Shown in pieces: positions 41,787 through 49,697 of a DNA stretch of 64,000 bases. The notes under the pieces were generated by a model, which saw nothing but the letters and a program-made list of their open reading frames with translations, did no database searches and was not told the DNA's origin. The first letter of the stretch is position 1. Each line of letters begins with the position of its first letter. The position numbers and the translations under genes were made by a program. Where the stretch lies: the NCBI GenBank assembly GCA_028698615.1, contig JAQVWF010000006.1, forward strand, positions 45,151 through 109,150, read 5' to 3'. This DNA comes from Syntrophorhabdaceae bacterium. Its GTDB lineage: Bacteria > Desulfobacterota > Syntrophorhabdia > Syntrophorhabdales > Syntrophorhabdaceae.

Positions 41787-43034
41787 ATGGAAGGTACAGG
41801 AACAGCTAAGTCACAAACCCTCCACTGGGCATGGATCATTCTCGCGGTATGTTTCGTAAACCTTTTCATCAATTACGGCATACGCCTGGGCTATGGCGTA
41901 ATTCTGCCGGAAATGATACGGACCATGGGCATCACCAGGAAGGAAGGCGGGGAGATCTTCAACGCCTACTTCTACGCGTACATCCTCTTCTCGCCTTTCG
42001 TGGGATACTTTACAGACCGGCTGGGTGCCCGTGTCGTAATACCTGTCTTCGGGGTGGTCCTGGGCGTCGGGACATTCCTGATGGGATATTCGGACGGGTT
42101 CTGGCAGGCGGCATTCACCTTCTGTTTTGTCGGCATCGGGGCGGCCGCCATGTGGACGCCCATCATCACGCTGGTGCAGAGATGGTTTGCCGTCAACAAA
42201 AGGGGGATGGCTCTCGGGATACTTTCGGCGGGGTTCGGTCTCGGTTTTGCGACCATGGGACGACTCTACCCCATCATAGTCGCGCACTGGAACTGGCGGT
42301 ATTGCTGGTACTTTCTCGGTATTGCCGCACTCGTCATGATCCTGGTCAACGTGGTCCTCTTGAGGAGCAAACCTGAAGACACCGGGCGTCTTCCCTGGGG
42401 AACGAGGCCTGACGATCCGGCCCTGACGACGGCGCCCGCGGCCCCCGGGGGAAAGCAGCGTTCATGCTACGGCGAGATCCTCTCGGCGAAGCGCTTCTGG
42501 ATGATCGCCTCTTCTTATTTTGCGATTGGCGCCGCGCTGTACATGATCACAACCTTTATGGTCGACTACGCGCGCTACGAACTGGGCTTCGCATACGACC
42601 GGGCCTCATTCCTGGCGACCATGCATGGGTTCGGCCAGGTGGCGGGGGTTCTCACGATACCTCTTATCTCCGACCGCCTGGGGCGGAAGAAAACAATACT
42701 TGTTTCGAATATTCTCATCGCGGCGACCATTGTCTGGATAGTCCTTTCAGGGGCCAATGCCGGCATGCTCTATACGGGTATCTTCCTCTTCGGGATATTC
42801 TACGGGGCGACTTTCCCACTCTATGGCGCCTGCGGAGGGGATTATTTCAGAAAGGAGATAATAGGGACGGTGATCGGTGCATTCACGCCCTTTTACGCCT
42901 TCGGTGCCATAAGCGCCCACTGGTTCGGGGGCATGATCCGCGATGTAACGGGCTCCTTCTCCATTCCCTTCGTTGTGGCCATAGGCCTTGCAGGAATTGC
43001 TGCGGCGCTGATGTGCTTCGTAAAGAAAGAATAA
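41787..43034 (+). CDS. MFS transporter, oxalate/formate antiporter-like (OFA family)
   Basis: A 415-residue, 12-helix carrier of the inner membrane. The pattern MFS helix 2 to 3 loop GYFTDRLGARVVIP (about 78-91) is conserved, as is the second-half DRLGRKKTIL (about 290). WFAVNKRGMALGILSAGFGLG (about 130) is typical of the OFA/monocarboxylate group. The ATG at 41787 has AAGGGGG seven bases upstream; a longer frame runs into non-coding leader. The substrate is likely an organic anion, but cannot be told from sequence. Its stop merges into a family A repeat. Confidence 0.85.
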   Translation: MEGTGTAKSQTLHWAWIILAVCFVNLFINYGIRLGYGVILPEMIRTMGITRKEGGEIFNAYFYAYILFSPFVGYFTDRLGARVVIPVFGVVLGVGTFLMGYSDGFWQAAFTFCFVGIGAAAMWTPIITLVQRWFAVNKRGMALGILSAGFGLGFATMGRLYPIIVAHWNWRYCWYFLGIAALVMILVNVVLLRSKPEDTGRLPWGTRPDDPALTTAPAAPGGKQRSCYGEILSAKRFWMIASSYFAIGAALYMITTFMVDYARYELGFAYDRASFLATMHGFGQVAGVLTIPLISDRLGRKKTILVSNILIAATIVWIVLSGANAGMLYTGIFLFGIFYGATFPLYGACGGDYFRKEIIGTVIGAFTPFYAFGAISAHWFGGMIRDVTGSFSIPFVVAIGLAGIAAALMCFVKKE

Positions 43035-43151
43035 CCAATGACCAGATTCCAATAACCAGAGAATGACCAATCTACCAATGATCAATTGACCCAACAGGAA
43101 AGCAGGAAGAAGCCCCCGTTGTGGTTGATCGGAATGTGGTCATTGGTTATT
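43030..43151. repeat. family A inverted repeat between converging carrier genes
   Basis: The left arm 43030-43050 begins inside the MFS stop region and pairs with 43131-43151 over 21 bases with one mismatch (AATAACCAATGACCA at one side, TGGTCATTGGTTATT at the other). More core copies lie inside (AGAATGACCAATCTACCAAT). It separates two converging genes. Confidence 0.8.
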
Positions 43152-43170
43152 GTCTTTATCGGTTGGTTAT

Positions 43171-44469
43171 TCAGAATGTGAAGAGAATACCCCCGCCTCC
43201 CGTGTAGAAGATCCCCGCCATGGCTCCCGTGATGAAGCAGGCCACATTGGCGGCGAGGAGGGCCCAGAGTCCGATCACGGCGATGTCCTTTGTGCGCTCC
43301 GGGACGAGGCTTGATGTTCCGCCCACAAAGATTGCCAGTGATGGGATGTGGGCGAATCCGCACAGCGCATAGGTCGCGATGAAGACGCTTCTTTCGTGGA
43401 CTATCTTTCCCGCCTGCACGAGGGCGCTCAAGTCCTGGTAAGATTTGACCTCCGTCATGATGATGCGCTCGCCGAGTATCCGCGCTATCTGCGGGGCGTC
43501 TTCGAGAGGAACGCCCATGGCGACGGTGAAAGGGTAGAAGATGTAGCCGAGGATATGATTGAGAGACAGATCGACAGTCGCGCCGGCCGCCGAACCGATA
43601 AGCTTTCCAAGGTAGAGAAGGCCGCTGTCGAAAAGTGCCACGAGGCCGATGAAGGCGATGAGCAGCGCGCCGATGCCAACGAGCATCCTGACGCCCGTCA
43701 TGGCCCCGTTGATGATCGCCTCAATGGGATTTGCCGCCTTCTGGTATTCCACCGCTATAACCTTCCCCAGGGTTTTCGGAGAGCCGGTCTCGGGAAAGAG
43801 GATCTTTGCCGCCACGATCGCCGCGGGAGCGAGCAGGATCGAGGCCGAGATAAGGTGCCCCGCCACCTTCGGGAAGACGCCCGAAAGAATGATGACATAG
43901 AAGCCGAGTACACTCGACGCGATGGTAGCCATGCCCGTCGTGAGGACCACCATAAGTTCAGACGTGGTCATTTCCTTGAGATAGGGCCGCACCGTCAGGT
44001 TTGATTCGATGCCGAGGAATATCTGGGCGGAGGCACAGAGAGATTCGGCTCCGCTGATGCCCATGACCTTTACGAAGACCCGCGCGAAAAGGCCGATAAG
44101 ACGCTCCATGATCCCCACGTAATACATGAGTTCCATGAGGGCCGCGAAGAATATGATGGAGGGCAGGGCCTGAAAGGCCAGGATGAACCCCGGCGACCCG
44201 GCCGTACCCGGGGGCAGGGCAAGGGGACCGAAAAGGAAGCGGATACCCTCGAAGGCGCTGTCGATGACCTGCATCGTGATATCGTTAAGGACAAGAAAGA
44301 GCCTCGATCCGAAGGGAACAAGAAAGACAAAGAGGGCGAAGACGATCTGGATCCCCACTCCCCAGGCGACCACGCGAAGGCTCACCCGCCGCCGATGCCG
44401 TGAAAAGAGAAGCAGGAAGCCGAGAAAACACAGAACACCCGCCGCCGAAACCCCGTTGTAGATTGTCAC
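43171..44469 (-). CDS. concentrative nucleoside transporter (CNT/NupC family)
   Basis: A 432-residue inner-membrane carrier that takes up nucleosides with protons or sodium. About ten hydrophobic helices are visible. GIESNLTVRPYLKEMTTSELMVVLTTGMATIASSVLG (about 167-203) is the CNT core with its substrate loop, and NHILGYIFYPFTVAMGVP and YALCGFAHIPSLAIFVGG mark the second half. I propose the GTG at 44469 because the longer frame upstream encodes no helix or motif. The ribosome site (GGGA) is weak either way. It converges with the MFS carrier. Confidence 0.88.
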   Translation of the reverse strand: MTIYNGVSAAGVLCFLGFLLLFSRHRRRVSLRVVAWGVGIQIVFALFVFLVPFGSRLFLVLNDITMQVIDSAFEGIRFLFGPLALPPGTAGSPGFILAFQALPSIIFFAALMELMYYVGIMERLIGLFARVFVKVMGISGAESLCASAQIFLGIESNLTVRPYLKEMTTSELMVVLTTGMATIASSVLGFYVIILSGVFPKVAGHLISASILLAPAAIVAAKILFPETGSPKTLGKVIAVEYQKAANPIEAIINGAMTGVRMLVGIGALLIAFIGLVALFDSGLLYLGKLIGSAAGATVDLSLNHILGYIFYPFTVAMGVPLEDAPQIARILGERIIMTEVKSYQDLSALVQAGKIVHERSVFIATYALCGFAHIPSLAIFVGGTSSLVPERTKDIAVIGLWALLAANVACFITGAMAGIFYTGGGGILFTF

Positions 44470-44702
44470 ACGATCATCCCATAAAATAAGTTTGTGGGGA
44501 TAAGATATCAGGTATGATGAGAATTGACAAGAAGACCCGATGAGGTTAATGATGGGAAGAGGCATGGCTCATGCATCTTCCGCAGTCACCCATGACCCCG
44601 CAGTCTACTGCCCATCACCTGTCTTCTCTTTACTTCACCGGGCCACCTGTGATAGAAATTTTCTTAAATATTGCCATTAAAGTCCATTATCCGAGGATGA
44701 GA

Positions 44703-45692
44703 ATGATAACCGGTATCGGCAGTTTCCCTTTTACGAGCATCGATGATGCGATCGACCTCATTTTTTCCACCTGCAGGGGGATACCATTCTGGCCGCAGTT
44801 GCCGAAACGCTCCCCGCTGGAGAACATGTACACCACTTTTCTCGAGGGTGTTCCCTGCATTGTAAGCGATGAAGAAAAGAACACGATCTTCATCGACACG
44901 GGGCGAACCAGCGGGATAGAGGAATTCTACGAAAATGTTGCAGCCGATAATCTCAGTGCATTTGCCATATCGGAAAGGTATGCGCCAGGCTTTTACAGGT
45001 TCCTGGATCGGCTCCGTGAAATAGAGGACGACGTTCAGTTCATCAAGTGCCAGGTGACGGGACCTTTCAGCATGGGCCTCGGCCTGAAAGACGAGAACGA
45101 CAAACCCGTCATCTACAATTTTGCCTTCTATGACATAATAAAAAAGGCCCTTCACATGAAAGCGAAGTGGATGATAAAAAGCATCCAGACAGCCTATCCG
45201 GGTGTGGATATCATCATTTTCTTTGACGAACCTTACATGGTCTCTTTCGGTTCCGCGTATATATCCATTTCCAGGGAAGAGGTCATCTCCTCGCTGAATG
45301 AGGTCCTCGAAGACCTGCCCGCGCGGCGGGGTATTCATGTGTGCGGAAATACGGACTGGTCCGTTCCTTTCCGGTCGGACGTGGATATCGTCAATTACGA
45401 TGCCTTCACCTATCTCGATACGCTCTTTTATTTCAATGATGACCTCAAGTATTTCCTTGACAGGGGAGGATGGATCGCGCCCGGTGTCGTTCCCTCATCT
45501 CCCGAGGTTATGAAGGAGACGCCCGATACCGTTCGGGACCGCGCCGCATCGTTCATCGAAAAGATAGCGACGGTGACCGCCCCGGACACGGACAGCATTC
45601 TTTTCACCACAAGCTGCGGTCTCGGCAGTCTCAGCGTCGAAGAAGCCCGCCGGGCAATGGAATTGTTGAAACAGATCGCGTATGGAGAGTAG
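44703..45692 (+). CDS. short MetE-like (core-MetE) methionine synthase
   Basis: A 329-residue protein that matches the C-terminal catalytic barrel of cobalamin-independent methionine synthase, without the N-terminal half. It starts MITGIGSFPFTSIDDA; the zinc ligands would be H and C in GIHVCGNTDW (about 216-225) and C in FTTSCGLGSLS (about 302-312). Core-MetE enzymes in archaea and Dehalococcoides take the methyl group from a corrinoid rather than from methyl-THF. I choose the ATG at 44703, with GAGG six bases upstream. The substrate is inferred. It stands alone and is followed by a strong terminator. Confidence 0.82.
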   Translation: MITGIGSFPFTSIDDAIDLIFSTCRGIPFWPQLPKRSPLENMYTTFLEGVPCIVSDEEKNTIFIDTGRTSGIEEFYENVAADNLSAFAISERYAPGFYRFLDRLREIEDDVQFIKCQVTGPFSMGLGLKDENDKPVIYNFAFYDIIKKALHMKAKWMIKSIQTAYPGVDIIIFFDEPYMVSFGSAYISISREEVISSLNEVLEDLPARRGIHVCGNTDWSVPFRSDVDIVNYDAFTYLDTLFYFNDDLKYFLDRGGWIAPGVVPSSPEVMKETPDTVRDRAASFIEKIATVTAPDTDSILFTTSCGLGSLSVEEARRAMELLKQIAYGE

Positions 45693-45694
45693 AA

Positions 45695-45737
45695 GATAAT
45701 AACCAATGGTCGATTGATATTTGGTCGTTGGTTATCT
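45695..45737. repeat. family A mini inverted repeat after the MetE-like gene
   Basis: AGATAATAACCAA (45695-45707) faces TTGGTTATCT (45728-45737). One short hairpin, just downstream of the stop and before the terminator. Confidence 0.6.
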
Positions 45738-45747
45738 GTCCGGGAAA

Positions 45748-45777
45748 AAGAGGCCGGAGGGTTTCCTCCGGCCTCTT
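45748..45777. terminator. bidirectional intrinsic terminator
   Basis: A perfect 13-base stem, AAGAGGCCGGAGG (45748-45760) with CCTCCGGCCTCTT (45765-45777), around a GTTT loop. A-rich sequence precedes and T-rich sequence follows, so it can end both the MetE-like gene (+) and the symporter (-). Confidence 0.85.
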
Positions 45778-45792
45778 CTATTTATAGCTCCG

Positions 45793-47346
45793 TCACTTGC
45801 TCTTGGCGAACAACTGATCGATCAGTTCTTTTGAAGGCTTTTTCGTTATAAGGCTCACCCCGACGTAGAGAACAAAACAGCCTATCAGGAGGATCCATTC
45901 CATGGTGCCCATGCCGAGCACCTTTTTTTGGAAGACAAGATAGCCGCCCACCAGGCAGGCCAGGGTCCCGTAGATGACGGTGGCCATGGCGCCCCACTTT
46001 GATGCGCCCTTCCAGTAGTAGGACATGGCCGTGACGAAGAAGAAGATGGCGCCCAGGCCCATGGCGGCAAGGCCCATGAACACGGAAAGGAGTTCGGGCG
46101 GCCTCTTCCACGTCCAGTAGAAGGGCAGAAAGAGGAACAGGGCGATGAGGAAATAGGAAAGCCTGATGAGGGTCTTGTCCTTTACCTTGGGACGCCAGAG
46201 GGTGATGATGTCACGCGTCACGTTGGCGCTCATGATCATGACCATGCCCGCAAGGGTGGAGAGCGTGGCCGCGAACAGGCCCATGACGTAAATTGTCTGA
46301 AGAGGGATGCCGCCCACGGCATAGGTGAGAAGCGGCGCCGCAAGGTCGGCCTTCCAGGGTTCTATCTTGAAGAGCTCGGGGCCGAAAAGCATCCTCGTGA
46401 TCAGGCCGTTCGTCGATGCGGCGAGCATGACCGGTATGCCTGTGATGGCCCAGACGATGAGGACAAGGATCCAGAATTCCTTCTTGCTCATCTTTTTCAT
46501 ACCAAGGAACCTTCCCAAATTATGGGGGAAACCGATGGCCATGGTGAAGAAGATGAGGGGGATGGAAAGAAGCCCTATCCAGCTCGAGAAGAGCTCTGTG
46601 GGCCCCGTTGAGGGGAGGTCGGGCCGGACAAGGAGCAGCAGCCTTGGATCCTGAGCCATGATCTGCGTTGATATTTCGCTGAAGCCTCCCGACTTCACCA
46701 GGGCGATGATGCCCACCAGTGCGCCGGTGATGCCGAGAAATCCGCCCTGAAAGGCCATGGACCAGTTTGTGCCCACGTACCCGCCGAGGACCATGTAGAT
46801 CCAGGCGATGAAAACGCCGAGGAACAGGCACAGGGCCGGGGGGAACCCCGTCACGGCGTACCAGACGCCGCCCGCAGCCTTGAGCTGGCCCACGGAATAG
46901 ATAAACAGGAAGAAAAGCATGCTGATGCTCACCACCGTCTGCAGCGCCTTGGATTCGTAACGCCGTCCCATGAGCTCCGGCACTGTCGCGGCGCCAAGCT
47001 TCACGGCGAACTCCCTTGTTTTGGCGGATGCGAGCCAGAGGCAGGGGATGACCCCGATGAGGCTCCACATGCCGGCAAACCACATGCCGGAAAAACCGAC
47101 GGAATAAACGATGCCCGTGCTGCCGCAGAAGGCCCAGCCGGAAAGATATGAAGCTGAAAGTGCACAGCCGGTGACCACGGGACCCATGTCCCGCTTGCCG
47201 ACAAGGTATTCGTCGAAGGACTTCCATTGCTTCTTGCCGAGGAGCCCGAGGAGGATGGAGACCCCGAGCAGGATGGCGATGCCGATGGACGAGGTGATGG
47301 CCATCGTGGTTGTGATCTCAGGGATGGGCATGTATTGCGTGTTCAT
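45793..47346 (-). CDS. sodium:solute symporter (SSS family)
   Basis: A 517-residue inner-membrane carrier with about thirteen helices. It begins with an outward N-terminus, then GSTGIVYSVGFSGMWF, LGAATVPELMGRRYESKALQ (about 117-136) and the sodium-site helix GLFAATLSTLAGMVMIMSANVTRDI (about 345-370), all typical of SSS proteins. An AAGGAGG site stands before the ATG at 47346. The stop of a 39-residue membrane peptide overlaps that ATG, so the two are co-translated. A monocarboxylate or amino acid is the likely substrate in this branch, but this is inference. An exported Cache protein lies upstream. Confidence 0.9.
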   Translation of the reverse strand: MNTQYMPIPEITTTMAITSSIGIAILLGVSILLGLLGKKQWKSFDEYLVGKRDMGPVVTGCALSASYLSGWAFCGSTGIVYSVGFSGMWFAGMWSLIGVIPCLWLASAKTREFAVKLGAATVPELMGRRYESKALQTVVSISMLFFLFIYSVGQLKAAGGVWYAVTGFPPALCLFLGVFIAWIYMVLGGYVGTNWSMAFQGGFLGITGALVGIIALVKSGGFSEISTQIMAQDPRLLLLVRPDLPSTGPTELFSSWIGLLSIPLIFFTMAIGFPHNLGRFLGMKKMSKKEFWILVLIVWAITGIPVMLAASTNGLITRMLFGPELFKIEPWKADLAAPLLTYAVGGIPLQTIYVMGLFAATLSTLAGMVMIMSANVTRDIITLWRPKVKDKTLIRLSYFLIALFLFLPFYWTWKRPPELLSVFMGLAAMGLGAIFFFVTAMSYYWKGASKWGAMATVIYGTLACLVGGYLVFQKKVLGMGTMEWILLIGCFVLYVGVSLITKKPSKELIDQLFAKSK

Positions 47347-47462
47347 TCGTCCCACCTCCTTGTGACTATGTACGTCCCGATAAAGGTCATGAGGAACAGG
47401 CCGATGACCATCAACCACCAGATATACCACGGAAACATAGGATCAGATTGAACCGGATTCAT
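47343..47462 (-). CDS. 39-residue single-helix membrane peptide coupled to the symporter
   Basis: A very short gene read on the minus strand: it begins MNPVQSDPMFPWYIWWLM and ends IVTRRWDE. One hydrophobic helix fills residues 11-33. The ATG at 47462 has a GGGGG ribosome site about seven bases upstream, and the stop shares four bases (ATGA) with the symporter start. That strict coupling argues for a small accessory subunit of the symporter. Small partner proteins of SSS carriers are known in other bacteria, but I cannot match this one by sequence. Confidence 0.7.
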   Translation of the reverse strand: MNPVQSDPMFPWYIWWLMVIGLFLMTFIGTYIVTRRWDE

Positions 47463-47608
47463 TGTGCTACCCCCTTTTTTGTTTTATCAATGCTGCCACA
47501 GGGTACAGACCCGTTGCGCGTGCATCCCAAAATAAATATCCATCACAGGCCATTCCGGGGAATCCTTGCCGCGGTCACATGCCGGGCTTCAGATGCGGCG
47601 ATGACGTC

Positions 47609-47630
47609 TACGGGAGGCATGCCTCCCGTA
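47609..47630. repeat. 22-base perfect palindrome upstream of the peptide gene
   Basis: Self-complementary on both strands, with the half-site TACGGGAGGCA at 47609-47619. In RNA it gives a nine-base-pair stem with a CATG loop. It lies in the 205-base gap between the Cache gene and the peptide gene and has no T-run, so it could be an operator or a transcript-processing hairpin. Confidence 0.6.
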
Positions 47631-47667
47631 AAGATCCCTGCGGGGCTCTGACGATGTGTAAAGGCCG

Positions 47668-48561
47668 TTATTCCAGGTATATGCCTGACCCTACGTAGAA
47701 GACGTCATTGCCGTATTTGACCTTCTCCACGTACGTTTCCTTGTCGGACGGTTTTGTCGTCCTCGGTTTTGGCCAGGAATAAGTGATCCAGCCGGTATCC
47801 TTGCCGGCAAGCATGGCGATCATATCCTTGATGAAGAACTTACCTTTGCTGTCCTTGAGGGCGAGAACGTTCCTGCCCTCATGCTGCGGGAAAGCCGGGT
47901 TGACAAGATCCACACCCCTTGAATCGATGACAAAGACATATGTGGTGAGATAGTTGAACTCCCCCGTCTTGTCGCGCAGCGTAGCGAAGGCGCCGCGTCC
48001 CTCCTTGCTTACGAGCTGTGCGGCCTCATCGACGATGTCGACGACGAAGGCCTTCTCGGGTCTCATCTCGTATGATCCGCTGCCGACAATGTATCCTTTT
48101 CCCGACGGCGTTTTGACGTACTTGACGAAAGACGTCTTCCAGGACGGGATCTCCTGACCCGGCTTGAACCAGACATAGTGTGACCATCCCTGTGTTTTGC
48201 CGGGGTAGTCCGTCACTTCCTTGATGAACCATTTGATGAAGGGTTTTCCCACAGCGTCCTTGAGCTTCAGCTGGTTCTTGCCTTCCAGCTCCGGACGGGT
48301 GGGGTTGAGGATGACTTTGCCCTGTGTATCGATGACAAACACGTAGGTATCGTCATGAAGCCACTTGCTGCCCTTCTTCCGAAACTCCGCAAAGGCAGCC
48401 TCTCCCTTTTGAGCGACCGCTTGTGAAGCCTCCTCAACGATGCTGAGAACCTGTTTCGTTTCGGGGTACATGATGTCCGTTGACCGCGAGAGAGCCGGGA
48501 GAGGAAACAAGAGAGAAACGGTGATTGCTGCGAGTGCGAGTGCTGAGCTGAGCTTACCCAT
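47668..48561 (-). CDS. exported protein with two tandem Cache domains
   Basis: A 297-residue periplasmic protein. A signal peptide (ALALAAITVSLLFPLPALS) is followed by two repeats of the same unit, about 40-160 and 175-290. Each has a helix (VEEASQAVAQKGEAAFAEFR / VDEAAQLVSKEGRGAFATLR), YVFVIDTQGKVILNP / YVFVIDSRGVDLVNP, and GSGSYEM / GSGIYLE. This matches single-Cache (sCache_2) sensor domains. There is no kinase, methyl-accepting or cyclase output domain and no transmembrane helix after the signal. It could bind a ligand for the downstream symporter. Confidence 0.85.
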   Translation of the reverse strand: MGKLSSALALAAITVSLLFPLPALSRSTDIMYPETKQVLSIVEEASQAVAQKGEAAFAEFRKKGSKWLHDDTYVFVIDTQGKVILNPTRPELEGKNQLKLKDAVGKPFIKWFIKEVTDYPGKTQGWSHYVWFKPGQEIPSWKTSFVKYVKTPSGKGYIVGSGSYEMRPEKAFVVDIVDEAAQLVSKEGRGAFATLRDKTGEFNYLTTYVFVIDSRGVDLVNPAFPQHEGRNVLALKDSKGKFFIKDMIAMLAGKDTGWITYSWPKPRTTKPSDKETYVEKVKYGNDVFYVGSGIYLE

Positions 48562-48761
48562 AGTGAACCCCCTGTGTAGTATCAATATGCCCGAAGGCAG
48601 ATAAAACCCCTATTGACACACCAGCCCAAGCCCTACAAATACATAATATAAATGACCGCAGGAGTAAACAGAAAAATTCTCGCAAAAGTTTTCAGGGACT
48701 TACGTCCCTTCAGGCCGCTATTTCAAGGAACGAAGACCCAAAGTTCCTCAACCTGAAGCCG

Positions 48762-49550
48762 TTATTTTCCCGTAAACACCGGTTTTCTTTTTTCCAGGAA
48801 TGCCCGCGCAGCCTCCACGTGGTCACTGGTCTCGGAAAGCAGGGAGAGCTGTGACGAGATGTAGTCGAGGTGGGCTCTCAGTGTGCTCGTCGTCCCCTGG
48901 TAAACGGCCCGTTTCATCATTCTCACCGCCAGAGGCGGTTTTTGTGCAATTTTGCGGGCAAGTCCCATGGTTTCTTCCATAAGGTTCTCATGGGCCACGA
49001 CACGGTTGACGATGCCGAGCGACAAAGCCTCCTGCGCGCTGAGGATGTCGGCCGTAAGAAAAAGCTCCATGGCCTTTGAGACACCGACCAGTCTTGGGAG
49101 GAACCAGGCCCCTCCGTCCCCGGGGACGAGGCCCATCTGAATGTACGATTCGCCGAGCCTCGCCCTATCGGAGCAGACCCTGAGGTCGCACATGATGGCC
49201 ATGTCCATGCCGGCCCCCATGGCGGCGCCGTTGATCGCTGCGATAACGGGCTTGTCGAGGTCCTCGAGGGTCAGGATGACGCGATGGACCCCTTCCCACA
49301 GAAATCGTTTCATGTCCCATGACCGGAGCTTTCCCTCCGCCATGTCCCGGATGTCGCCTCCCGAGCAGAAGGTGTCTCCCGTTCCCGTGACGACGATGAC
49401 GGTGACGCTGTCGTCGCCCCGCGCCTCTTCAAGATATTGGCGCCACAGCCTTATCATTTCAGGGCTGAACGCATTGCGCGCCTGAGGCCTGTTGATGGTG
49501 AGTATGGCTATGTTCTCCTCTTTGGAATAAAGCATGGGGGGTGTCTTCAT
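48762..49550 (-). CDS. enoyl-CoA hydratase/isomerase family protein
   Basis: A 262-residue crotonase-fold protein. The oxyanion-hole segments are FCSGGDIRDMA (about 60-70) and NGAAMGAGMDMAIMCDLRV (about 105-123), followed by GLVPGDGGAWFLPRLVG (about 135). The usual catalytic acidic residue in the 'GE..IPG' strand is present only as the E of LGESYIQMGL, so the exact reaction (hydratase, isomerase or other) is open. It stands alone. Along with the acyl-CoA dehydrogenase it hints at acyl-CoA metabolism. Confidence 0.88.
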   Translation of the reverse strand: MKTPPMLYSKEENIAILTINRPQARNAFSPEMIRLWRQYLEEARGDDSVTVIVVTGTGDTFCSGGDIRDMAEGKLRSWDMKRFLWEGVHRVILTLEDLDKPVIAAINGAAMGAGMDMAIMCDLRVCSDRARLGESYIQMGLVPGDGGAWFLPRLVGVSKAMELFLTADILSAQEALSLGIVNRVVAHENLMEETMGLARKIAQKPPLAVRMMKRAVYQGTTSTLRAHLDYISSQLSLLSETSDHVEAARAFLEKRKPVFTGK

Positions 49551-49657
49551 TGTCTTCGTCCTTTTTCGTGAGATGTGCCCTCGTGTTTCTCTACAGTAAA
49601 CACTTTCCGCAGCTGATTTTCAAGTTGCCAAAAACCCTTTGCTTTCAGCCTTCTTTG

Positions 49658-49687
49658 TTGACTTTTCCCTCATCTTAGGTCTATATC
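49658..49687 (+). promoter_or_regulatory. promoter for the EF-G gene, with a very short leader
   Basis: TTGACT (49658-49663), an 18-base spacer and TATATC (49682-49687). The ATG is at 49698, so only three or four leader bases are expected, and there is no Shine-Dalgarno. Confidence 0.55.
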
Positions 49688-49697
49688 TTATGCGAAA

